From contig JAEXLY010000068.1 of the NCBI GenBank assembly GCA_023444765.1, forward strand, positions 1-12,329: a stretch of DNA of 12,329 bases, in the 5' to 3' direction. Both the position numbers and the translations under genes were made by a program. Under the pieces are notes generated by a model, which searched no databases, was not told where the DNA came from, and was given only the letters and a program-made list of their open reading frames with translations. Origin of the DNA: Pseudomonadota bacterium. Its GTDB lineage: Bacteria; Pseudomonadota; Gammaproteobacteria; Xanthomonadales; Xanthomonadaceae. Positions 6,311 through 12,329 of this stretch are shown one piece after another. Within the stretch, counting starts at the first letter, position 1. Each line of letters starts with the position of its first letter.

Positions 6311-7198
6311 TCAATCCCGCAGGTCGCGCTGCAGTGCATCGGCCAGCAGCGGCGCCAGCGCGATGCGGTTGCTCGGATGCGGCACGGAATCGGTGGAACT
6401 GATGCGTGCGAACAGCGGCGCGAGCTCCTCGAAGGCGCCGTCCGCGAACAGCGCGTGCACCACGACGCATTCGGCCCGGGGCAGCCCCTGCGCCGCCAGC
6501 CCGCGCGCGGCTTCGGCCAGGGTGCGGCCGGACGAGGCGATGTCGTCCACCAGCACCGGGGTGCGGTCGCGCCAGCGCGACAGGTCGGGCATGCCGATGC
6601 GCACGCTGCGATCGCCCAAGCGGGTCTTGCGCAGCACCACGTGCGGCGCGCCGATGCGGGTCGCAATGGCGCCGGCCCACTGTTCGCTTTCTTCGTCCGG
6701 ACCGACCACCAGCGGCATCGGCACGTGCGCGGCGATCCAGTCGGCCAGCAGCGGCGCGGCCTGCAGGGTCGCGGTGGGCATGGTGTAGATCGCCGACAGC
6801 GCGGGGTGCCGGTGCAGGTGCGGGTCGACCGTGAGCAGGCGGTCGAAGCTCGACGACAGCAGCCGCGCGAAGCTGCGCGAACTGATGCACTCGCCGGGCT
6901 GGAAGCGGACGTCCTGGCGCATGTAGGCCAGGTAGGGCGCGACAAGGTTGACGTCGGTGGCCCCGAGTTCGCGCGCCGTGTCGGCGGCGAAGACCAGCGA
7001 CAGGAATCCCGGGTCCGGGCGCGCCAGCGTGCAGACCAGGTCCACCGGCCGTCCGGCCGGGTCGCCATGCAGGCGCACGTAGCTCTCGCCGTCGGGGAAC
7101 CGGCGGGTCTCGACCCGACCGGCCTCGCCGTCGCAGGCCTGCGCCAGCGCGGCCGCCAGCGATTCATTGCCCGGCATCGGCAGGATCAGCCGGCGCAT
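6311..7198 (-). CDS. prs: Ribose-phosphate pyrophosphokinase (PRPP synthetase)
   Basis: A 295-residue protein of the PRPP synthetase family, which interconverts ribose 5-phosphate plus ATP with PRPP plus AMP. Visible motifs are RRFPDGESYVRL (32-43), APYLAYMRQDVRFQPGE (87-103, the ATP-binding and flexible-loop region), LTVDPHLHR (122-130) and the PRPP-binding loop VLVDDIASSGRT (215-226). The last departs from the usual DDI-x-x-TGGT form. The protein is shorter than classical bacterial Prs (about 315 residues) and more like the archaeal or accessory type, so the housekeeping copy is probably elsewhere. The ATG is preceded by a G-rich, weak ribosome-binding site. It sits 28 bases after the small membrane protein gene and 37 bases before the phosphoketolase gene. 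In this setting it could feed ribose 5-phosphate from PRPP to the phosphoketolase, or make PRPP. Confidence 0.9.
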   Translation of the reverse strand: MRRLILPMPGNESLAAALAQACDGEAGRVETRRFPDGESYVRLHGDPAGRPVDLVCTLARPDPGFLSLVFAADTARELGATDVNLVAPYLAYMRQDVRFQPGECISSRSFARLLSSSFDRLLTVDPHLHRHPALSAIYTMPTATLQAAPLLADWIAAHVPMPLVVGPDEESEQWAGAIATRIGAPHVVLRKTRLGDRSVRIGMPDLSRWRDRTPVLVDDIASSGRTLAEAARGLAAQGLPRAECVVVHALFADGAFEELAPLFARISSTDSVPHPSNRIALAPLLADALQRDLRD

Positions 7199-7226
7199 GC
7201 GTCCGCCCCCGCGCGCACGCTCCGGC

Positions 7227-7421
7227 TCATAGCCGCACCTTGTCGAGAATGATCAGCACCGATACCACGCCGGCCAGCGCCAGCACCAGCACGCCGGCCC
7301 AGGCGCTGCCGACCCCGCCGCGCCTGCGCAGCAGCAGGTTGAGCAGGCCCACCGCCAGTACCGGCGCGACCAGCACCAGCAGCAGCATCTTCCAGATCGA
7401 GGCGTCGAGTCCGAGCAGCAT
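7227..7421 (-). CDS. Small two-helix membrane protein
   Basis: A 64-residue protein with two hydrophobic helices (about residues 10-28 and 41-59). They are joined by an arginine-rich turn (RRRGG, about 29-33), and a short charged tail DKVRL follows. The positive loop predicts both ends outside and the turn in the cytoplasm. The ATG at 7421 follows GGAG six bases upstream. It lies 97 bases after the acetate kinase stop and 28 bases before prs, so it is part of the operon. I do not recognise the family. It could be an accessory to the copper ATPase or simply an uncharacterised inner-membrane protein. Confidence 0.7.
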   Translation of the reverse strand: MLLGLDASIWKMLLLVLVAPVLAVGLLNLLLRRRGGVGSAWAGVLVLALAGVVSVLIILDKVRL

Positions 7422-7518
7422 CGGGATCTCCGTCTGTGGCGGCACCGGCGCCGGGGGCAAGGCTCCGGCGGATGGTCGGGCCGCGCGGCACGGGGAGGAC
7501 GCGATCTCCCCGACTCCG

Positions 7519-8739
7519 TCAGCCCAGGGCACCGATCGCGTCGCGTGCGGCCACCCATTCCTCGTTGGTCGGCTCCACGCCCACGCGCACGCGGCTGTCC
7601 TCGGCGGAAATGATCGGTGCATCCTCCGCATTGGCGCCTTGATCCAGCGCAATCCCGAGGAAGGCCAGGTCCCGGCACACGCGTTCGCGCACGAAGGCAT
7701 TGTGCTCGCCGACGCCGGCGGTGAACACCAGCAGGTCCAGCCCGCCGAGCACCGCGGCCAGGGCGCCGGTCTCGCGCACGATGCGGCGCACGTACAGGTC
7801 CAGCGCCAGGCGCGCGCGTTCGCCGGTCTCGCCGGCCTCGTCCTCGTGGCGAACGATCACGCGCGGCTCGGACGAGAGGCCCGACACGCCCAGCAGGCCG
7901 GAGCGGTGGTAGAGCATCTGCCCCACCTGCTCCAGCGTCAGCTTCTCGATCTCCATCAGGTACAGCAGCGCGCCGGGGTCGAGCGCGCCGGTGCGCGTGC
8001 CCATCATCAGCCCGTCGAGCGCGGAGAAGCCCATGGTGGTGGCGACGCTTTGCAGGCCGCGCATCGCGCACAGGCTGGCGCCGCTGCCCAGGTGCGCGAC
8101 CACCACCCGCCCCTTCGCCGGTTCGCCATGGCGCTCGGGCAGGGCGGTGGCCATGTACTCATAGGACAGGCCGTGGAACCCGTAGCGGCGCAGGCCGCGC
8201 TGCCAGGCGTCGAAGGGCAGCGGCAGGATCTTCTCCACGTCCGGCAGGGTGTGGTGGAAGCCGGTGTCGAAGCAGGCTACCTGCGGGATGTCCGGGCGCT
8301 CGCGCAGCAGGATCTCGATCGCCTCCAGCGCGAAGGGCTGGTGCAGCGGCGCCAGCGGGATGTAGCCCTTGAGGTCGGCCAGCACGGCGTCGTCCACGCG
8401 CGTGGGCGCGAAGTAGCGGCTGCCGCCATGGACCACGCGGTGCGCGATCGCGGCGAGCCTGCGCCCGCCCAGGCGCGCGACCACGCCCTGGCGGATGCGC
8501 TGCAGCGCCGCGCGGTAGGGACTGGCGGCGTCGAGCTCCACCGGCGCGGGTTCGATGCCCGTCTCGCCGTAGCTCGGCGTCGGCCCGCCGATGCCCTGCA
8601 CCTTCCCGTTCCACACCGGCTGGCGCGGCAGCGGCTGCTGGCCGGCGTCGAACAGCGCGAACTTGATGCTGGAGGAGCCGCAGTTGAGCACCAGCACCAG
8701 GTCGCCGCGGGTGGGATATCGATCGGTGCGTTCGCTCAT
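7519..8739 (-). CDS. ackA: Acetate kinase
   Basis: A 406-residue cytosolic enzyme that converts acetyl phosphate and ADP to acetate and ATP, or the reverse. The acetokinase fold is clear in VLNCGSSSIKF (17-27), HRVVHGG, CFDTGFHHTLP, RRYGFHGLSYEY, VVAHLGSGASLCAM, TMGFSALDGLMMGTRTGALDPG (written here as the conserved stretch around the catalytic arginine) and FTAGVGEHN. Length matches the family. The ATG at 8739 overlaps the copper-ATPase stop as ATGA, with GGAGAG eight bases upstream. The partner phosphotransacetylase is not in the window. The matching source of acetyl phosphate is the phosphoketolase two genes further down (after the small membrane protein and prs), so it probably runs in the ATP-forming direction. 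Confidence 0.96.
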   Translation of the reverse strand: MSERTDRYPTRGDLVLVLNCGSSSIKFALFDAGQQPLPRQPVWNGKVQGIGGPTPSYGETGIEPAPVELDAASPYRAALQRIRQGVVARLGGRRLAAIAHRVVHGGSRYFAPTRVDDAVLADLKGYIPLAPLHQPFALEAIEILLRERPDIPQVACFDTGFHHTLPDVEKILPLPFDAWQRGLRRYGFHGLSYEYMATALPERHGEPAKGRVVVAHLGSGASLCAMRGLQSVATTMGFSALDGLMMGTRTGALDPGALLYLMEIEKLTLEQVGQMLYHRSGLLGVSGLSSEPRVIVRHEDEAGETGERARLALDLYVRRIVRETGALAAVLGGLDLLVFTAGVGEHNAFVRERVCRDLAFLGIALDQGANAEDAPIISAEDSRVRVGVEPTNEEWVAARDAIGALG

Positions 8740-11426
8740 GCGGGGGACTCTCCGGGTGTGGGCAGGGACAGGCGGCGGTTGCGCAGGCGCAGGGCGTTGC
8801 CCACCACCGAGGCGGAACTGAAGCTCATCGCCACCGCCGCGATCATGGGCGAGAGCAGCAGTCCGGTGAAGGGATACAGCACGCCGGCGGCGACCGGCAC
8901 GCCCAGGCCGTTGTACACCAGCGCGAACAGCAGGTTCTGGCGCATGTTGGCCACGGTGGCCTGCGACAGCGCGCGTGCGGTGGCGATGCCGCGCAGGTCG
9001 CCCTTGACCAGGGTGACCTGGGCACTGTCCATGGCCACGTCGGTACCGGTGCCCATGGCGATGCCCACGTCCGCCTTCGCCAGCGCCGGGGCATCGTTGA
9101 TGCCGTCGCCGGCCATCGCCACCACCCGGCCCTGCGACTGCAGGCGCTCGACGAGGGCCAGCTTGTCCTGCGGGCGCACTTCGCCATGCACCTCGTCGAT
9201 TCCCAGGCGTTGCGCGATCGCGTGGGCGGTGGTGAGGCCGTCGCCGGTGGCCATCACGATGCGCAGGCCCGAGTCGCGCAGCGCGCGCAGCGCCTCGGGC
9301 GTGCTGGTCTTGACCGGGTCGGAGACCGCCAGCAGGCCGACCAGCGCGCCGTCCACGGCCAGGTGCATCACGCTGGCGCCCTGGCCGCGCAGCTGTTCGG
9401 CACGGTCGGCCAGCGCGGCGACATCGACGCCCTCCTCGCGCATCAGCGCGGTATTACCCAGCGCCAGGCGATGGCCCTCGACGCGGCCGCGCACGCCGAT
9501 GCCGGTACTCGACTCGAAGTCCTCCACCGGCGCCAGCGCCAGGCCGCGCTCGCGTGCCGCTTCGACGATGGCCTCGGCCAGCGGATGCTCGCTGCCCTGG
9601 TCGAGGCTGGCGGCCAGGCGCAGGACTTCCGCGTCGTCGATGCCGTCGAGGCCGACGGCCTGCTCGAAGGCCGGCCGCCCTTCGGTGAGCGTGCCGGTCT
9701 TGTCCACCACCAGGGTATCGACCTCGCGCAGGCGCTCGATCGCCGCGGCATCGCGGAACAGCACCCCCACCGTCGCGCCGCGGCCGGTGGCCACCATCAC
9801 CGACATCGGTGTGGCCAGGCCCAGCGCGCAGGGGCAGGCGATGATCAGCACCGCCACCGCGTTGACCAGGCCGTACACCCAGCCCGGCTCCGGTCCGAAC
9901 AGGCCCCAGGCGAAGAAGGCGATGACCGCGACCGCGACCACGCCCAGCACGAAGCGCCCGGCGACCACGTCGGCCAGGCGCTGCATCAGCGCCTTCGAAC
10001 GCTGCGCCTGCGCCACCATCTGCACGATCTGCGACAGCAGCGTGGCGGAGCCGACGCGCTCGGCCCGCACCACCAGCGCGCCGGTGGTGTTGAGCGTGGC
10101 ACCGATCACGCGGTCGCCCGGCGCCTTGCGCACCGGCAGCGGTTCGCCGGTGAGCATCGACTCGTCGACGCTGCTGCCGCCTTCGACCACCACCGCGTCC
10201 ACCGGCACCTTCTCGCCGGGACGCACGCGCAGGCGGTCGCCGACATGCACGTGCTCGAGCGGGATGTCCTCCTCGCCGCCGTCCTCGCGCAGACGACGCG
10301 CGGTCTTCGGCGCCAGGCCCAGCAGCGAGCGGATCGCGGCCGAGGTCTGCGCGCGGGCCTTGAGCTCCAGCAGCTGGCCCAGCAGGGTGAGCGAGACGAT
10401 CACCGCCGCGGCCTCGAAGTACACCGACACGCGGCCCATGGACGCGAACGCGGCGGGAAACACGCCCGGCGCGACGGTGGCGACCACGCTGTAGAGCCAG
10501 GCCGCACCGGTGCCGAGCGAGATCAGCGTCCACATGTTGGGGCTGCGGTTGCGGATCGACTGCCAGCCGCGCACGAAGAACGGCGCGCCGGCCCACAGCA
10601 CCACGGGCGTTGCCAGCAGCAGTTCGACCCAGCTCTGCGTGGCCATGTCCATCAGGCCGAGCCGGTGGCCGAACATGCCGAGCACGAAGACGATGGCGGT
10701 CAGCGGCAGGCTCCACCAGAAGCGGCGGGAGAAATCGCGCAGTTCGGGGTTGTCGCCTTCCTCGAGCGTCGGGATTTCCGGCTCCAGCGCCATGCCGCAC
10801 TTGGGGCAGGTGCCCGGATGGTCCTGGCGCACTTCCGGATCCATCGGGCAGAAGTACATGGTGCCCGGGGGCAACGACGCCGGCGGCGGTGCGGGCGCCG
10901 CGCCATGGTGGCTGCAGCATGCGCCCGAGGGTGCACTGCCGTCGTAGCGCGCCGGATCGGCGGCGAACCTCTCCGCGCAGCGTGCGCAGCAGAAGCGCCA
11001 ACTGCGGCCGGCGTGCTCGACGCGGTGCGGGGAATCGGGTTTGACGGTCATGCCGCAGACGGGATCGCGGTCCTCCGGCGCCGGTACGGCGCTGCCGTCG
11101 TAGCGGGCGGGATCGGCCGCAAACTTCGTCGCGCAGCGTGCGCTGCAGAAGCGCCAGGTCCGGCCGCCGTGCTCGACGCGGTGCGGGGAATCGGGCTTGA
11201 CGGTCATGCCGCAGACGGGGTCGCGGTCTTCGGGCGCCGGTACGGCGCTGCCGTCGTAGCGGGCGGGATCGGCGGTGAACTTCGTCGCGCAGTGTGCGCT
11301 GCAGAAGCGCCATGTCCGGCCGGCGTGTTCGACGCGGTGCGGGGAATCAGGTTTGACGGTCATGCCGCACACTGGGTCGTGCAGGACGTCCCGTGGAGCC
11401 TGGTGGTCATCGAGGTGGCCATTCAT
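8736..11426 (-). CDS. copA: Copper-type P1B ATPase with three N-terminal YHS domains
   Basis: An 896-residue inner-membrane heavy-metal ATPase. Three near-identical YHS domains (about 17-68, 69-120 and 121-164, each beginning DPVCGMTVKPDSPHRVEH) are followed by a CCSHH segment and a metal-binding YFCPMDPEVR...CPKCGM domain (191-212). The ATPase core has eight predicted helices, TGEP (426-429), the membrane CPC (531-533), phosphorylated D575 in DKTGT, HP (614-615) and GDGIND (773-778). YN (838-839) and MSFSS (867-871) with CPC are the signature of Cu(I) exporters. No GMTCxxC-type HMA domain is present. The ATG overlaps the merR stop (ATGA) and has a strong GGAGGAGG Shine-Dalgarno. Copper or silver export to the periplasm is likely. 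Confidence 0.94.
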   Translation of the reverse strand: MNGHLDDHQAPRDVLHDPVCGMTVKPDSPHRVEHAGRTWRFCSAHCATKFTADPARYDGSAVPAPEDRDPVCGMTVKPDSPHRVEHGGRTWRFCSARCATKFAADPARYDGSAVPAPEDRDPVCGMTVKPDSPHRVEHAGRSWRFCCARCAERFAADPARYDGSAPSGACCSHHGAAPAPPPASLPPGTMYFCPMDPEVRQDHPGTCPKCGMALEPEIPTLEEGDNPELRDFSRRFWWSLPLTAIVFVLGMFGHRLGLMDMATQSWVELLLATPVVLWAGAPFFVRGWQSIRNRSPNMWTLISLGTGAAWLYSVVATVAPGVFPAAFASMGRVSVYFEAAAVIVSLTLLGQLLELKARAQTSAAIRSLLGLAPKTARRLREDGGEEDIPLEHVHVGDRLRVRPGEKVPVDAVVVEGGSSVDESMLTGEPLPVRKAPGDRVIGATLNTTGALVVRAERVGSATLLSQIVQMVAQAQRSKALMQRLADVVAGRFVLGVVAVAVIAFFAWGLFGPEPGWVYGLVNAVAVLIIACPCALGLATPMSVMVATGRGATVGVLFRDAAAIERLREVDTLVVDKTGTLTEGRPAFEQAVGLDGIDDAEVLRLAASLDQGSEHPLAEAIVEAARERGLALAPVEDFESSTGIGVRGRVEGHRLALGNTALMREEGVDVAALADRAEQLRGQGASVMHLAVDGALVGLLAVSDPVKTSTPEALRALRDSGLRIVMATGDGLTTAHAIAQRLGIDEVHGEVRPQDKLALVERLQSQGRVVAMAGDGINDAPALAKADVGIAMGTGTDVAMDSAQVTLVKGDLRGIATARALSQATVANMRQNLLFALVYNGLGVPVAAGVLYPFTGLLLSPMIAAVAMSFSSASVVGNALRLRNRRLSLPTPGESPA
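10932..11378 (-). repeat. Three tandem YHS-domain repeats inside the copper ATPase gene
   Basis: Copies at 11223-11378, 11067-11222 (156 bp, 52 codons each) and 10932-11066 (shorter, diverged end). By hand count the first two differ at 13 of 156 positions. The third differs more, for example CCARCAERF in place of CSARCATKF. This is recent in-frame duplication with an intact reading frame. Confidence 0.9.
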
Positions 11427-11827
11427 GCCGCCTCCTCCCCAGCCAGGGCGTTGAGGATGGGGCAGGCCTCGGCGCGGCCGTGGCCGGGACAGGCGGCTAC
11501 AAGCGTGCCCAGGCCATCGCGTATGCGCTGCAGTTCGGCGATGCGCGCGTCTACCTCGGCCTGCTTGCGCGCGGCGACGGCGCGGATGCTGGCCACGTCG
11601 CTGCGCTCGCCGAGGCTGAGCAGTTCGGCGATGTCCTCCAGCGAGAAACCCAGCGCCTTGGCGCGGCGGATGAAGCGCAGGCGCTTGAGTTCCGCGGCAC
11701 CGTAGCGGCGGTAGCCCGAGGGCAGCCGCGCGGCGGGAGCCAGCAGCCCGCTGCGTTCGTAATAGCGCACGGTATCGATGGCGACCTCGGCGCGCTGGGC
11801 GAGTTGGCCGATGCTCATGGCGGACAC
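11423..11827 (-). CDS. MerR-family heavy-metal-responsive regulator
   Basis: A 134-residue regulator. The MerR winged helix-turn-helix starts at SIGQLAQRAEVAIDTVRYYE and GLLAPAARLPSGYRRYGAAE, then comes a long dimerisation helix (about residues 83-113). The C-terminal metal loop ACPGHGRAEACPIL has two cysteines eight residues apart, like the CPG...CPI loop of CueR. By my alignment the dimer-helix position that is Cys in ZntR-type divalent sensors and Ser in CueR has no cysteine here. Together with the CopA neighbour, this favours a Cu(I)/Ag(I) sensor. I choose the GTG at 11827, because GGAG lies seven bases before it. The ATG at 11818 (MSIGQ) would be 16 bases from GGAG. The stop overlaps the copA start. 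Confidence 0.9.
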   Translation of the reverse strand: MSAMSIGQLAQRAEVAIDTVRYYERSGLLAPAARLPSGYRRYGAAELKRLRFIRRAKALGFSLEDIAELLSLGERSDVASIRAVAARKQAEVDARIAELQRIRDGLGTLVAACPGHGRAEACPILNALAGEEAA

Positions 11828-11851
11828 GGGTGGTCTCCGGGTGGGGCCTAC

Positions 11852-11883
11852 AGTCTGCAGTCTGGACCTTGGTCCAGAGTCAA
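11852..11883 (-). promoter_or_regulatory. MerR-type promoter and operator of the operon
   Basis: On the minus strand the -35 box TTGACT (11883-11878) and the -10 box CAGACT (11857-11852) are 20 bases apart, the overlong spacer that MerR activators need. Between and overlapping them is a dyad with arms ACTCTGGACC and GGTCCAGACT separated by AA, with nine of ten positions paired. It closely resembles the ZntR/CueR operator class. Transcription would start near 11845, giving a leader of about 18 bases before the GTG of merR. It is the only strong promoter signal seen for the operon. Confidence 0.8.
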
Positions 11884-11900
11884 GGCGACAGGACCGGCGC

Positions 11901-12329
11901 GCTCCTTCCCCGCTCGCAGGGAAGGTTGGGACGGGGGCAGGATCCGACGCGAGGACGGCTGGCGCAGCGACCTGAGACGCCCCCCCACCCGGCCCTCCCC
12001 CGCAGGCGGAGGAGGAAGACACGCCGAAGGGGAGCGAGGCAGCAGCGGGATCACGCGCGATTGGCCCCGCAGCTCCTTCCCCCGCCTGCGGGGCATTGCG
12101 CCCTTGACGGGTGGAAGGTTGGGATGGGGGGAGGATCCGACGCGAGGACGGTTGGTACAGCGACCTGATGCGCCCCCACCCCGGCCCTCCCCCGCAAGCG
12201 GAGGAGGGAGACACGCCGAAGGGGAACGAGGCGGCAGCGGCGAGCACGCGCGATTGGCCCTGCAGCTCCTTCCCCCGCCTGCGGGGGAAGGTTGGGATGG
12301 GGGCAGGATCCGAACGCGAGTACGGTTGG
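11901..12329. repeat. Tandem GC-rich intergenic repeat, about 2.3 units, cut by the window edge
   Basis: Units begin with GCTCCTTCCCC at 11901, 12072 and 12265. The first is 171 bp, the second 193 bp, and the third runs off the edge. Shared blocks in order are GGTTGGGA, a GGATCCGA-CGCGAGGACGG block, GGCCCTCCCCCGCA, GACACGCCGAAGGGGA and ACGCGCGATTGGCCC. Each carries small inverted elements such as CCCCCGCCTGCGGGGG, able to fold in either strand. Unit 2 has a 20-bp insertion at 12094-12113 that units 1 and 3 lack. This style of dispersed repeat is familiar from Xanthomonadaceae intergenic regions. Frames open across it are not real genes. Confidence 0.88.

Noticed and set aside
2109..7167. Very long open frames on both strands across the operon.
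   Set aside because: They are GC-rich shadows with Arg/Ala/Pro-rich translations. The enzyme motifs lie only in the frames annotated.
11828..12247. N-terminal extension of the MerR frame through the repeats to 12247.
   Set aside because: It would cover the MerR operator and translate non-coding repeats; family length and the GGAG support a start at 11827.
1..12329. CRISPR array, tRNA or rRNA genes.
   Set aside because: The attC sites are the only regularly spaced repeats in the array and they have integron features, not CRISPR spacing. No tRNA or rRNA sequence was seen.

Overview
The window looks like chromosomal DNA of a high-GC gammaproteobacterium. The very GC-rich codon use, the GC-rich intergenic repeats at the right end and the attC type suggest the Xanthomonadaceae/Lysobacteraceae (Lysobacter, Luteimonas, Pseudoxanthomonas or a relative). 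That placement is an inference from sequence style, not a search. All supported genes are on the minus strand, so transcription runs right to left.

Left part (1 to about 1971, visibly lower GC): a gene-cassette array of the integron type. Three 60-bp attC sites (436-495, 935-994, 1448-1507) of the aadA-like class separate four single-gene cassettes. In transcription order these encode a CbrC-family protein, a lipoprotein, an unrecognised 142-residue protein and an Imm53-family immunity protein. Each complete cassette begins with the 7-bp box that is complementary to the R'' box of its own attC, so the cassette boundaries can be read exactly. No integron integrase is visible where one would be expected, upstream of the first cassette, so this is a CALIN-like array or an array parted from its integrase.

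Middle (1972-2380): a roughly 400-bp spacer without a convincing gene. It holds an attI-like half-site, a short hairpin and a weak promoter candidate for the cassettes.

Right part (2381-11827): one compact operon, read as merR, copA-type ATPase, acetate kinase, a small two-helix membrane protein, PRPP synthetase, a divergent phosphoketolase and an AMP/thymidine phosphorylase-family enzyme. Three junctions are 4-nt ATGA overlaps (merR/copA, copA/ackA, xfp/deoA-like). A MerR-type promoter with a 20-bp spacer and a near-perfect operator dyad precedes merR. The enzymes fit one route in which the pentose part of nucleotides is phosphorolysed, enters the pentose-phosphate pool, is split to acetyl phosphate, and yields ATP through acetate kinase. 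Joining this route to a metal-sensor-controlled copper exporter is the most interesting feature of the window.

Right edge (about 11901-12329): a tandem array of GC-rich non-coding repeat units, upstream of the operon promoter and cut by the window end.
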